64,000 nucleotides of DNA from Larix kaempferi (GCA_027924585.1 BSBM01001719.1:33306001-33370000), one strand, 5' to 3'. Shown: positions 1 through 10,894, numbered from the stretch's first letter. A program made the numbers and translations. Notes: generated by a model not told the origin, from the sequence alone.

Positions 1-480
1 TACTTGGGGAAAACCATAAAGGTGAAAAACCCCAATAACTTCCTCAGAGATAGATAGAGCAATGATACAACCAACCATGAGAGATAGACATAACCTAGCA
101 GCAGATCCTCCTCCTCCATAAGTGCGCCACTCCTCCTTGAGTGCATGTGTGAGAAGTGAGTGAGTAAATAGAGTGCCTCCCGCACTCTATTTATACTTGA
201 CTTGACTTGCCTTTTTACCTAACTCATGTAGGCTCGAACTTAACCACATAACATAATGCTGACTGGGCCGACCCCCAATAGGGTGGTCTAATAACCCTTT
301 GACCCACATGACTTATACAAGGCCGACCCCAAACAAGGTGGTCTAATAACCCATCAAGTATAAGTTACGACACTTACAATATAAATGACGACACTTCCTT
401 ATAGAGGAATAATACCATCTCTATAGGAATACAATATACATATATGTGAAATACATTCCGAAGTTACATATACATCAACA
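1..480 (-). mobile_element. Partial Copia LTR, same family as element B
   Basis: The sequence matches the LTRs at 12128-12721 and 18785-19375 in order: the gggaaaacc/ggtgaaaaac start region, the cttcctcagagatag block, the ctctatttatact block, the gtggtctaataaccc block and the terminal gaagttacatatacatcaaca. It ends in CA at 480, and LINE sequence follows directly, so this is the outer end of a minus-strand 5' LTR. The rest of the element lies beyond the left edge, so its duplication of target DNA cannot be checked. Confidence 0.85.
187..197 (-). promoter_or_regulatory. Probable LTR TATA box
   Basis: The plus-strand ctatttatact reads AGTATAAATAG on the minus strand. The same motif lies at the equivalent place in all five related LTRs of this window (7118, 11769, 12459, 19127), as expected for the U3 promoter of a Copia LTR. 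Confidence 0.5.
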
Positions 481-1218
481 GAACCATAGAACAAAAATCT
501 TCATTTATGAGCCAGGAATGATTGAATTTGAAAGGATAGCTTACCATGGGAGAATTCAAATCAATTTCCAATATGAATGGCTTATGGTCCGATAATCCAG
601 ATGAAACAAACCAACTTCTAAATTTCCCAAAACATTGTTGATCTCTTCTGCAATAAAGAAACAATCTAATCTTTTAGTGGTGCCACCACTGCTCGTCCTA
701 CCATTACTCCAAGTGGGAATAAGCATTGCAGGAGTGACATCAATGAGGCTAGCCGCTTCGAAAGATTGTCTAAAATAATCAGCAAGTGGATCCTCCTTAA
801 CACCAGAACCCCAAATTTCCAAAGAGGAAAGCGTAAGATTCAAATCTTCGGCAAGGATAAGTGAAGAATCATTTAAAAAACCACTCTAGAATAAGTGGTC
901 CCAGAATACTTGTTTATGATTGTAAGGACCGTAAACATTCAGGATCCATACAATCCTATCAAAATCCTTGAAATTCCCCTCTAACAATAATCCCGCATCA
1001 ACCAGAAAAGAAGTAAAATGTGATTTTAGAGGATTCCAACCCACAAGCAAACCCCCAGACAAACAGGCTTTAGCATCACAGCCAAAACAGATCCAAGATG
1101 GAAACAATTTAAGGAAAATGTCACAGGTCCTGTAAAGATGGAATCGTGGTTTCTTGAACTGCGCGCGATAGGTCTTGTTTCGTTTAAGAGAGTAGTTTTG
1201 TGATGGTAGGGGCGACAA
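481..1218 (-). pseudogene. LINE ORF2 endonuclease fragment
   Basis: Translation of the minus strand gives, in order, LFPSWICFG, SGGLLVGW, ILNVYGPY, EDLNLTLSSLEIWG, DPLADYF, TPTWSN-like and TKRLDCFFIAEEI, then SDHKPFILEI and PFKFNHSWL. These line up one by one with the endonuclease/exonuclease/phosphatase domain of the intact LINE ORF2 at 52920 (GGDLNLSLGSSEVWG, KRLDRFLVADV, SDHCPILLEL, PFKFNPNWL). The domain would nick target DNA for target-primed reverse transcription. Several frame changes are needed (breaks near 885, 843 and 664) and a stop follows WDHLF, so it is dead. The family is clear. The exact 5' limit is not: matching sequence starts at about 1122. Confidence 0.75.
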
Positions 1219-1601
1219 CTAGGGATGCCTACATGGCATCCATGTCCCTCCCCACACTTTGTTGAAGCTAAAAAGGAAGCATGCGGGGAAGATAGGAACA
1301 CGATGAGTAGGTTCTAGTTTTGTAGGGTTTACATTTTCTGGGTTTTTTTCATCCTTAGCTAGAATGGCGGCCACTTGGAGTCCGCTAATCCCATAGATTA
1401 GCTTAGTACCAACCAATTTATCAAAAAGTTGGAAGTATTCTCCCTGGAGTTGTCATCTAGTTTTAGGTTGATAAACCCCGTTTCTGTTTTCAAGTGGTCT
1501 GGGGTTAGACGTGTTGTTTTTTTTTAAAACTCTGTTTTTTCCTTTTGACTTATGGTTTTTTGGCATTTTTTATATTTGAATTTTAGTGGGTGTTAGGCCT
1601 T
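1219..1601 (+). other. Junction and presumed LINE 5' untranslated region
   Basis: There is no coding signal between the inverted junction and the ORF1 start. By position this is the LINE 5' untranslated region now facing the endonuclease fragment. It has a T-rich stretch near 1516-1560. I see no promoter motif. Confidence 0.35.
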
Positions 1602-3335
1602 ATGGCTGTACCTAGTGGAATTCCGGACCCTATTTCCACGACGGAGTTACAGGGGGCTTCAAGCAGTTTTTCTCGGGGGTGGGGCACACCTGGCAGTGAT
1701 GATAGAACAGTTCCCCTTACTACCGAATATATTCGCTCAAACCCTAAACTAACGGTGGTTTTTTCGGAAACTATGGGCAAGTCATATTCTGGGGTAGGAC
1801 CTTCTAGGAATACTGCGGGGGTTAACCAAAACCCTATCATTTTCACTCCTACGGATAATGTTTACAGAGACTAGATAAGCAAGAGTCTGGGGCGACTTAA
1901 TCAACCTTCAGGTGCCAAATCTCGACATAGACGGAAGTTGAAGCTGGAAAAAGTTAGAAAAGGTAAGACCTCATGTGTCCTGGGAAAGGACATTACTTTT
2001 GATATGGTGCTTGGGTTATCAAAGTGTACTTTGTTGGGGCGGTTTGAATTTGTTCATATTTCCAGGTCTGAGATTATAGATTGGATGGGGCGATACTGGA
2101 AACCCATATTTAAGAATACACCAAGGGTCATTTTGTTGGTTAATGGCTGGTATATTTTTCATTTTCTCACCGAGCATAGCCTCAGGATGATAGAAAATCG
2201 CTTCTCGATTATTGGTGAATGGTCTCTTATTCTCTCCCGATGGCACTCAACCTTTAATCCTTGGACTGAAAAATTAGCAAAGCAAAACTTTTGGGTTCTG
2301 CTACCTGGTTTCCCTCTTCAGTGTTGGTCTTTTGGGGATTTTATGTCTATTGCTAATTCGATTGGCCGCTTTATTTTGGTTGAAGACTCTACATTACAAG
2401 CGGTTGATAGAAGGGTTCCTAGAGTATTAGTGGAAATGGAGACTTCTATAGGCCTACCTGATGAAGTGGAGGTTATTTGGAATGAGGGTGTTTTTACATA
2501 AAAGCTAGACTATTGGCGTGTGCCCTTTAGGTGCTTTAAATTTCATGGTGTTGGTCATATGTGGGATAATTGTCCTGGAAGTTCTCAGATGGTGAAGGTT
2601 GACAATAGATATTGCTTATCAGATTCAGGTGAGTCAAAGCATACATATATTGTTTTGGCTCAAACTATTCCTTTGGACTATTCTTCGGTGCTTGATACTT
2701 TAGGTAAGTTAAAATCTTCTCTACATGTGTTACTCAAATTTATTTCTAAATATGAATTACTTAATTCTCTCTTGGATGGGGTCTCTGTTTCTTCTGGAAG
2801 CCATCTTCCTCCTGTGGATTCTCTTTTGGTTAACACGCAGGATTCTTCACTGCCGAGGACTCTGTTAGAAGACTCTTCCTTAAATTTATTGGAAGCATCT
2901 GATCCTCCTGTGCTTGACTCCTCTCCTCTCTGGCCTGGGTTGTCGAATTATACCCTTCCCTTATATGAACCTGAGGTCAAGGGGATCTCAAACATGACAC
3001 CTATCTGTCTTAGGGATTCATTCGGTGACCCTAGAGGTAGTGAAGGAACCAAGGAAAGGGTTGTGATTCCTAATTTTTTGGGTAAACCTGGGGATGAGTT
3101 TGTCATGCCTATATCTTCCATTTGTTTTCAAAATGTAACTACCCGCAAAAAAAAAGGTAGAAACTGTGGGGTGAAGGGGGATATTTCTGGGGTGCTTGGT
3201 TGTAACCCTACCTGTGAAAATCCCAGAGTTTCGTATATTACCTCTGTTGGGAAATTTCTTGCTAACTCTCCTTCGTTTGATTCCAATCTTGGGGCCCTTA
3301 GAACATTTGTGCCTATTTCTAGGTCTCCTCAATGA
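1602..3335 (+). pseudogene. LINE ORF1 (DUF4283 and zinc-knuckle protein), two nonsense codons
   Basis: A single reading frame runs from ATG at 1602 to TGA at 3333-3335, about 577 codons. It is broken only by in-frame stops at 1872-1874 (TAG) and 2499-2501 (TAA), with no frameshift. The middle part (about 1938-2500) has the DUF4283 pattern seen in plant LINE ORF1 proteins: ITFDMV, GRFEFVHI, WYIFHF, WSLILSRWHSTFNPW, FWVLLPGFPL. A degenerate CCHC knuckle follows at about 2526-2575 (CFKFHGVGHMWDNC, second Cys replaced by Phe). In the family this protein binds element RNA. The Ser/Pro-rich C-terminal half resembles that of the intact ORF1 at 50983 in composition. The two stops make it a recent-looking pseudogene. 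Confidence 0.8.
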
Positions 3336-3450
3336 TCCTTTTAATCCTAAACATCAGGGGTTTTGGTAGTGTTCCCAAATGAGCTGCCTTGCCTTTAGGA
3401 GACTGGTTGATGTTATTATGCCAGATGTTATTTTACCTCATTTTCCAAAC
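3332..3450 (+). pseudogene. N-terminal stub of LINE ORF2
   Basis: ATG at 3332 overlaps the ORF1 stop as ATGA. The translation begins MILLILNIRGFGSVPK, then a stop, and after a one-base shift AFRRLVDVIMPDVILPH. This parallels the start of the intact ORF2 at 52920 (MKLLSFNCRGLASP..., LRRLVDLNQPDILLLQ). Similarity stops at about 3450, near residue 37. The endonuclease resumes on the opposite strand at about 1122, which marks the inversion breakpoint. Confidence 0.7.
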
Positions 3451-3829
3451 TTTGATAATTTTAGTACTGTCGATTTTGATAATTCATATGATCTTCTTTA
3501 GTGTATACTTCATTTTTTTGCCAGTTTTTATTTTTATTTTTAATTTTTTTATTTAGTCTAATGATTTAACATTATTTAGTTATTGAATTAATATCTACGG
3601 ATATGAATACACTCTACTAGTTTTGGGAATTCCGATTAATTTCATTTCTATTTCTTGGGTAAAGGGTTCTTAATCAGTTTAGTAGTTATGCATCACTAAG
3701 GAAATGCTATTGCGATGTAGGGTCATAGAGGGACTGGTTGGCTCTTCAAGGAGTTTCACTTCCTCAAACAAAGGATAATACTTAGGGCATATGTCAAGAT
3801 TGAGGACATATGATGATGGGAATGAGGGA
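3451..3829. other. Unassigned AT-rich DNA
   Basis: This lies between the LINE breakpoint and a Copia-like scrap. It is AT-rich, with poly-T stretches near 3515-3550. I see no coding frame, repeat or motif. Confidence 0.3.
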
Positions 3830-4140
3830 TAAAGTTGCCAAAGTGATGTTTCAAGTTGAATGCCTCATGACGAGATGGGTGGGTAAAATTTTTTTGTTAA
3901 GAGAGTAGTAACTCGCATCAAATTATCAACACTAAAACAAAGTACATGACACTATGGGAGGTGGTTAAGTACACAATCCACATAGGGAAGTCTTCAAGGA
4001 CACATAATAACGATTTACCCTACTTTGGCATTGAAAGAGGTGACCTTGGAAGAACTTCAACATGTAATAAGCCTTTTCTTACCCATCTGAGGATGTTTGG
4101 AAGTAATGCTTCAATGCTAATTCCAATTGAATAAGTGCAT
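3830..4140 (+). pseudogene. Copia integrase C-terminal scrap
   Basis: A short plus-strand frame (3946-4134) ends in FLTHLRMFGSNASMLIPIE. This resembles the segment after the Copia integrase core, where plant elements read roughly P..HLRVFG..A...IP. Upstream, KYMTLWEVV resembles the TPYE(L/A)W region that precedes it. Nothing on either side extends the match. The similarity is short, so the call rests on one motif block. It could be chance. Confidence 0.4.
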
Positions 4141-4892
4141 ATAGGTAGTGGATTGAAATGATACAAGTTTTTCTTGTAGTTTAACAAGCTATGTATAATC
4201 TTGGAAGTTTACCATGAGAACCTCCTACATATGTCTTAGTAATATTTGATAACTATGCAATGATTCCATATGATGAAGTAATCCGTTGATTTGTTTTAAT
4301 CACGTGCGCGGATATTAATAATGATGAAATTGAAAAACGAAGAAGTTTACCATGAAAATGAATTAGGAGATTCATAATTAAATTGCATGAAAAATTGAAA
4401 GAATAAAGAAGGAGAGATCACAAATGATAGATTCAATTGTAAAGAATGAATTAGTGACAACATATGACCCTTGAATAAAATGGATAATAAAGAAAATAGA
4501 ACTAAAATGAAAAACATTGCAAAAACAAAATCATTGGTATAGGAGTATGGAAGACGTATTGAGAGATCGTGGACATCATAGAGAAGGTGGTGATAGAGAA
4601 CCATTGTCTATGTTTATGGAAGGAATAGTGGTTATTGGTAAGTTTTGCTTGATTAGAGTTGTTAAATTGGGCCAAGAAATTGAGTCTCTCTATTGTAATC
4701 TAAGGGATTACATGAGGTTACTGGTAGTGCATCACAAGCATATAATTATACACAAGAGCATACATACATAAAGGGAGCAAGGAAAAAGTAGTGGCAATGC
4801 CAACAACAAGCCTCTATGTTATATCATAGAACCATATTGTCCAAGAGCTAAGACTTGTATCTCTTTACATAGCTCACCATACTACATATATA
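4141..4892 (-). other. Probable body of a Gypsy 3' LTR (minus strand)
   Basis: There is no credible coding frame. By position it lies beyond the polypurine tract and LTR edge of the minus-strand Gypsy element (LTR edge at 5030), so it should hold most of that element's 3' LTR. The minus strand near 4885-4900 has a TATATATATG stretch that could serve as a core promoter. I could not find the outer LTR end or a second LTR copy to compare. Confidence 0.35.
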
Positions 4893-5030
4893 TAAGATAT
4901 ACATTTAGCCATATGGTTATGATTATACAAACTACCCAACAATTGGATAACTGACTCGATTATACTAGCCAACCAAGTGGGTGGTCAGTCGGGAGGTCTT
5001 AGTTGGCCCAAGGACTAGGATCCTCCAACA

Positions 5031-5047
5031 TATCCCCCACCCCAAAA
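5031..5047 (-). other. Polypurine tract of minus-strand Gypsy, copy 1
   Basis: The minus strand reads TTTTGGGGTGGGGGATA and is followed by TGTTGGAGGATCC, a TG-starting LTR edge at 5030. A purine run of this kind primes plus-strand DNA synthesis directly before the 3' LTR. Confidence 0.55.
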
Positions 5048-5324
5048 CTCTTCTTTGTCTTGAAGAGAACATGGAGATGTAGAAATTTACAAAATTACAT
5101 AAGGCAATGGTACTATGATGTATATGGTGCTATAGGAAAAACACCAATGGTGCACACTTTGAAAATGGTGGGGGCACATGAGACCATAAGATATACATTT
5201 AGTAAGATGGTTACAATTGTACAAAATACCCAACAATTGGATAACTGACTCGACTATACTATCCAACCAAGTGGGTGGGTGGTCGGGAGGACTTAGTTGG
5301 CCCAACGAATAGGATCCTCCAACA

Positions 5325-5341
5325 TCTCCCCCACCCCAAAA
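5325..5341 (-). other. Polypurine tract of minus-strand Gypsy, copy 2
   Basis: This is the second copy of the tract at 5031-5047, displaced by the 294-bp tandem duplication and again followed on the minus strand by TGTTGGAGGATCC. It is the copy adjacent to the element's coding side. Confidence 0.5.
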
Positions 5342-5482
5342 TTCTTCTTTGTCTTGAAGAGAACAGGGAGATGTAAAAATTTACAAAATTACAGAAGGCA
5401 ATGGTACTATGACATAGATGGTGCTATAGGAGAAACACAAATGGTGCACACTTCGACAATGGTGGGGGTACATGAGACCATT

Positions 5483-6790
5483 GGTTGCTAAAATTCTTCG
5501 AAGTTGACTAATAGAGCGTGGATATTTGTACTAGTTGTAGTTATCTTTGATAATCAGATGAGATTCATGACCATGGGGTTGTTTCTTAGTTGCTGCAAGT
5601 CAGGTCCGACGGCTTGATGTAAGAATGTTGTTGTGCATAGTAGTTGATAGATGTGCTTATCTAACCTATTAGCCTCCCCTTGGGTTGACTTGGCCTCATG
5701 TAGCCACTAGAGTTCATGTCATTATATCTCATTGAGGTATTGTCATTCCATGTTGATTTTCTATTCCAATGCTTTGGCACTTTCAAGGTCAGCAATAGCC
5801 TTTCTCTGGTTAAGGTCGATAATAGTGGCTTAAGTCTTGTGTATATTGACGCAGACCTCTCCATAATATGAGTACCAATTATTAAGAACTAGAGTCAACT
5901 CTGTAGCCACTACTTCAAATTCCTACAACTTTTTGTCTCTTTTTGAATTTTTTTGGCATTGGTTGGCCATCAAAAGGGCGGTTTCATAGTCTTACTGATG
6001 TTGTTGCTAGTCAATGAGCATCTAGAAGTGGGTAAGTATGGTACCGAAAAGGTTTTGTAAGCGATCAATGTTTTGGTCTGGATGCGGGCCTACCAAGGGT
6101 CCGATTAGTTGTTCAGACTAAACTTTGCAGTTTCTACAGGAATCCTCCTTGACATTCTACAAATTATTTAGTTTCTTGGTTGAGTTGGTCCATCATCGGT
6201 CACATTCTTTATTGATTGATTTGAAGAGGTATTGTAGTTCTTCATCTGATGCAATTACCATAGTAGTTCCTCCAGTTGCAGTCGTTTGTTGGGTTTGCAT
6301 CATGATGCCAAAAGACAGTTTTTTATTCTTCTTCTTCTTCTCCTTGGTTGAATTCTTTTCTTTTGGTGGCTAGTCAGTTCCATTGGTCGAGGTTACTTCC
6401 AGACGAGGTGTTGACAAAGTAGTTGGAGCTGAGCGAATGGTCGAAAGAGAGGGCAATGGAAGGGAGAACAAAATGGTTGATGGAGGGGAAGAAGGAATAG
6501 TCAATATAGGAACTAACAAGGTGGAAGTTGTTGTCATAGATGTGCTTGGAAATTTTAAAGGTGGTATGGTTGGTAATTTTATGTGAAATTGAGTTGTTGA
6601 CATATAAGAATGGGATGTGAGGAAAATTTGCTGCAGCTGGGGAATAGCTAGAGATAATGTCTAGATGGAACCCATTGAAAGGCTCATGAGCATTGTGGTG
6701 AGTTTTGAGGTAAGGTTGGGGATTGGAGCGCCGATGCTGGTGGGGGAGAAGGGTCTTCTATAAAAGGGGTTAGAAAGGTTGGTAGGGTTT
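5483..6790 (-). pseudogene. 3' part of extra coding region of Gypsy element (unknown protein)
   Basis: The minus strand holds long but interrupted coding-like frames. In order they include a Ser/Thr/Pro-rich stretch (LPTIPPLKFPSTSM...), a Lys/Glu-rich segment (STKEKKKKNKK), then helical, charged sequence suggestive of coiled coil (DEELQYLFKSINKECDR; VVATELTLVLNNWYSYYGEV; RKAIADLESAKALE), broken by several stops. It sits downstream of integrase and upstream of the polypurine tract of the same minus-strand element. It continues across the Copia A and B insertions into 12025-12127 and 19381-21259. I do not recognise the protein. Extra open frames after integrase are known from several plant Gypsy lineages. 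Whether this matches any of them I cannot tell. Confidence 0.5.
6786..6790. repeat. Target-site duplication of Copia A (left)
   Basis: GGTTT here and at 12025-12029 flank Copia A directly, as expected for a 5-bp integrase target-site duplication. Confidence 0.75.
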
Positions 6791-7374
6791 TTTATATTTT
6801 ATACAATTCTACCAGTATAATTAATTGCAGATAATAAAACATGATCATTAAAAGAATAACCAAGCACATAAAAAATAGACACATAGTTTATCCTGGGAAA
6901 CCCAACAAGGATAAAACCCAACAACCTTCGTATAGAGATAAATAGTTCATAGATCAATGTACATCCAGATATTAATAAAGAGATAGAGAAATAGAAACTT
7001 CTCCAAGTGTCGGTAGCCCCAAGAAACCCTTCTCCAGTTGTAGTAGCGAACTTTTCTCTCTCCTTGAGCGAATTAGCTTGTATTGAATGAATGTCCAAAT
7101 GAGAGGAGCGACCCCCTCTATTTATACTTGTATGTTTTACATTTTTCCTCAACTAGGCCAACTTCTCTAACTGTATGGGCCGACTTGTCATGGAGGAACT
7201 CAAAATTACATTTATTAATTATTTCCATTGGGTAAAATTATAACCCAAGGTTTACATTGATTCTTTCAAGGCTTTTACATGATCAAATACATCAATATCT
7301 TCTCCCAGAGGAGGTACAACAATAGTACAATAAAATACAAGAAGAATAAATTCCGAAGTTACATTATTCCAACA
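6791..7374 (-). repeat. Copia A 3' LTR
   Basis: It aligns with 11422-12024 over its whole length: atacaattct-cagtataattaatt, cctgggaaacccaaca, gagaggagcgaccccctctatttatact and ggtttacattgattctttcaaggc. The outer end has decayed (tttatatttt against tgttagaattt). It ends ...tccaaca at 7374. Confidence 0.85.
7118..7128 (-). promoter_or_regulatory. Copia A LTR TATA box (3' copy)
   Basis: AGTATAAATAG on the minus strand, at the position conserved with the other LTRs of this group. Confidence 0.5.
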
Positions 7375-7383
7375 CTCCCTCTT
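7375..7383 (-). other. Copia A polypurine tract
   Basis: The minus strand reads AAGAGGGAG directly before the 3' LTR. Copia B has the identical tract at 12722-12730. Confidence 0.75.
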
Positions 7384-7599
7384 AACAAGGAAGGTATTCT
7401 TAGGACATGGTCATCATCAACATCATTGGACATGATCTTCTGGATCTCAATTGTACATCACATTTGTATCAAACATCTCTATACATACAGAAGGTATTCA
7501 ACATAGTCTTAGTCTGTCAAGAAGTGTCGTCATGCATCTAATCCACTCAGTCCATCAATGGATCTATACAATAGCTCAACAACTTTGCACAGTCCGTTG

Positions 7600-7790
7600 G
7601 AGAGTCCATCATGCATCAGCTCAACCCAATCCATAGGGGAACATGCACCAACTCACTCGATCCATTGGTGAATCGATACAAGAGTACCAGTGTGCATAAT
7701 CTCAACCCATTCCATCGGGGAACATGCACCAACTCAACCAGTCCATTGGTGATTCCATACAAGAGTACTAGTGTGCACCAATGTGCATCA
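7600..7790. repeat. 81-bp tandem repeat, two-plus copies
   Basis: The block ggggaacatgcaccaactca recurs with a period of about 81 bp (acatgcacca at 7641 and 7722), each time followed by tccattggtga and acaagagtac. It lies in the 3' non-coding part of Copia A. Confidence 0.7.
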
Positions 7791-7796
7791 TCCTCC

Positions 7797-8160
7797 CCAT
7801 CCCATCTCAAGATGTCTAAGAGATCTCCTCACTCTTTTCAAAGTGATCGGTAGAATACACTGAATATATCCATGAGATATCTCCTCACACCTTTCAAAGT
7901 GATTGGGAGTGTGCACTAGCCTCTCCATCCTTTTCAGGATGTCTGAGAGATCTCCTCACTCCATCTTAGAGTGATCAGGAGAATGCAGTGGCCTCTCCAT
8001 CCCATCTCAAGATGTCCGAGAGATATCCTCACTCCATCTTAGAGTGACCGGTAGAATGCAATGGCCTCTCCATCCCATCTCATTATGTCCGAGAGATCTC
8101 CTCAAGGGATCTTTTCACACATTTCAGAGTGATCAGGATAATGCATTGGTATCTGTATCA
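7797..8160. repeat. About 73-bp tandem repeat in Copia A
   Basis: The block catctcaagatgtccgagag recurs with a period of about 73 bp (gatgtc at 7938 and 8011, tatgtc at 8084), with agagtgatcaggagaatgca between copies. An earlier, more diverged copy starts near 7800. Copies differ by substitutions and small indels. Confidence 0.75.
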
Positions 8161-10019
8161 TCATCCTTCCCTCTTAGTGAGGGATATTATCATGGAACCA
8201 ATATCCCCACTCCATCATAGAGTGTTAGGGAGTAAATTCAACCTTCCCTCTTACCAAGAGAGTCAATCATGGGACAAATCTCCTCACTCCTTCTTGGAGT
8301 GCACGATTCCATCCAAAATCATACATGCACACATATCAGCTAGCAGAGGCATCAAGTATATTGGGGCAGACATTTTTGTCTTGCCCTATTTTATGGCATG
8401 AAATGTGAATAAATGGAATAATAACAAATTACATGACTAAATTTATGCACCTACATGGGAGAGTATAAAGATACTAGTCTCCCCGCCCTATCACATGGTG
8501 TCTGGGAAAATATGTGGTACTACCATCAGACCACTCACTCTTAGCCAAGACACAGGGCTAGTACTTGTCTGATATTGCAATCATGCTCATCACATCTCCC
8601 TCTGTGCTAGAGAGTCCCGCTCTCTCTTCATCTGAGCATCTTTCTCCCTCTCTGGTACTGCTATCCACAGGTAGGTCCATCATCCTATCACTTTGGGTTC
8701 CAATCTGATCACTAGATTTCACAGAGCAAAAGAGCACAGTTCCTTACTAAAATGTAAGTATCCATCTTGGTGACAACGAGGTATATTAAGGATCCTTTAA
8801 ATTGTCTGTCTGAATCAACTAGAAACGCCATCAGTGTATCTAGGTACACACAGTCACGATGTTGGATCTTCTCAAGATCTCAACTATGCTCTTCCTTAAT
8901 CTAGGAAGATCTCATCAGGTTTCTACCATAGCATCAATAGGCCAATATCCTCATCTCAAGGGCCAACTCCCTCTGCATTGGTGAGGATATATCATCAGTA
9001 TATGATATCATGAACAAGGGATCATCATCAACAATATGCTCTGAATAGATGTGGACCTCAGAAATTAACTGAGTAACTCTCGTCCTGCAGGACTAACATA
9101 CTCTAATCCTTTTGTCATGAATCTAATTGGAAACCAATTGCTTTCTATAATTATTGAAGAATCAAACATCTGTATTAGAGAGAGACCGACATCTGTTTGA
9201 GCCTTCTACTCCCAAACACCAATATCTATATGAGATCCTATGGGAATGTGGGTCATGTATCAAATATAGTTGGATGTATTAGGTCCTTTCCTTTCCACTA
9301 CTGTATAGTCATGAATTCCATCTAAGTGCTTTGTCTAGGAGGCATCCTTCTAGGTTGAGAGTCATGCTCCTAGAAGCTTCCTACTTTTTATTAATATGAA
9401 CATCAATGGGATTCATGTGTCCACCACTAGTTCATCGGAACAAGTCTCATCGTCCTTCTCTTGTAGGCGATATCATATGGTATTTTCCTTACAAGTCCAA
9501 TCGCGTTAGATGGTTAGCGGCATTGCATAACCAATTTATATTTCAATGCAATGGAAAATACTTTACACAGGTATGTAGGCATCTTAATGCTTCAGCACAA
9601 CAATCATAAACATGTATCATAAAAACATACGGTAACTATCTATATGTCTTCTATATCCACTATAACATGCATCAAGAGTGTGCACTACTCTAAGCATGTA
9701 AGTAGGAGATATCATCTAAACTAGCTCCATCAGGTGTTGTGCATCTCATATGCATAACAAGTAAAACAAGTGCCTACGGTACATCAATAAGTGAACTATA
9801 TCAAATGGTTGACAAAATTCCTAATAGATCTACATAAACATATAAGACGAGATAGATCTATGTGAGCAATAAATCCAAATACTTATCTTTTATTGCTTTT
9901 GTGGGTGGGGTCCCAATGTCTCCTTGTGGGAATGAGAGTCCTATGTTCTTCATTTTTCTTGATAGGAGTCCATCATATTTTGAATCTTCATATCATCGCA
10001 TCAACATGGGGAACACTAG

Positions 10020-10894
10020 AAGAAGAACTATGTACGATCATCATTCCTTGACTTCTTGCGAGAGATATCTTCATCAATATCTGCAATTGAGGCTTCATGC
10101 TTCCTTTTATTTGAACTTCGACAATATATGGCATAGTGGCCATATTTATTGCATTTAAAGCATTGAATATAAGAGAGATCTTTCTTCTTCTTCTGATCTG
10201 GTGGCGAGCTTGATCCTCTATCTTTGTTCTTATTGTTATGGAACTTTATTCCTTTTACTTTTCCTTTCTTGGCATGATATGTAAATGCTTGATTTTAATT
10301 GAATTGAGTGCCATGTAGTGTATTTCGAGCTGCAATTCTCGTTTCTTCCTGGAATATCCAATCTGCCCATAATCGATCAAATTTGGGAAACTTGGTGTGT
10401 CCACTTAAACTTTGAATAAATGGTTACCAAGAGGGAGGAATACCATTAAGAGTTGTTCTAACAAGTTCTCTATCTTCAAGAGGTTCTCCACTAGTGCTTA
10501 TCTTATCTCTTAGTTCAGATATTCTCATGAAGTAAGAAGCAATTGATTCAGACTTTGATATATTGATAGTTGATAGTTGATTCCTCAATGCAAGAGTACG
10601 ATTGATGATACTATGTTCAAATAGATTCTTCAAGGTTTTGAACATCTTTCTGGATGTCTTCTTCTGAGATATCCAAGGAACCAAATGATCTTTTACTGAA
10701 TCTACCAAGAATTTTCTTTCTTTGGAATCATTCTTTCTCCATTAAGTCTTGTCATCTTCTGCTTCTGGTTATGGAACCTTCTCATTGACGAAATTCAAGA
10801 GATCATTTTATTCTAATATAAGAAGGAATATAGGCTTCCAAGAGCTGAAGTTGGAACCCCCATCAATTCTATCTTCAACCTTCATACCAATCAT
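10020..10894 (-). pseudogene. Copia A gag
   Basis: The minus frame starts MIGMKVEDRIDGGSNF near 10894 and runs through a UBN2-type gag core (VDSVKDHLVPWI, LFEHSIINRTLALRNQL, SIASYFMRISELRDKI, ELVRTTLNGIPPSW at 10424-10708). It reaches a complete CCHC knuckle CFKCNKYGHYAIYC at about 10120-10162. The spacing is Cys-x2-Cys-x4-His-x4-Cys. Gag forms the virus-like particle and binds element RNA. At least four in-frame stops interrupt it (for example after LE, VP, KT and PPSW), so it cannot make full-length protein. Gag of Copia B (18209 downward) is homologous. Confidence 0.8.

Larger units (their letters stand above)
481..3450. mobile_element. L1-type LINE with inverted 5' part
   Basis: A LINE relic lies in two head-to-head pieces. 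The minus piece (481 to about 1125) carries the endonuclease from about residue 46 of ORF2 onward. The plus piece (about 1225-3450) carries the 5' region, ORF1 and the first roughly 37 codons of ORF2. The two pieces of ORF2 together cover a normal N-terminus. This is the expected outcome of twin priming, where the 5' segment is inverted relative to the 3' segment. The 3' part (reverse transcriptase onward) would lie left of the Copia LTR ending at 480, outside the window. The junction is somewhere in 1125-1225. Confidence 0.7.
4893..5482. repeat. 294-bp tandem duplication across a Gypsy LTR edge
   Basis: 4893-5186 and 5187-5482 are near-identical consecutive copies with a period of 294 bp. 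Each begins taagatatacattt. Each contains ggatcctccaaca followed by a purine-rich tract on the minus strand, and then caaaattaca and atgagacca. Differences are scattered single bases. The unit spans the LTR-internal boundary of the minus-strand Gypsy element, so the polypurine tract is duplicated too. Confidence 0.85.
7384..10019. other. Non-coding internal region of Copia A
   Basis: No pol domain is seen. It contains tandem repeats (7600-7790 and 7797-8160) and many short pyrimidine-rich blocks. The part nearest gag (about 9540-9910) resembles 15840-16170 of Copia B: both have a gcactact.c..catgt block, then gttgt.a..gc.atatgc, then aatacttatctt and gggtgg. Short open frames here have no recognisable domain. 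Confidence 0.5.
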
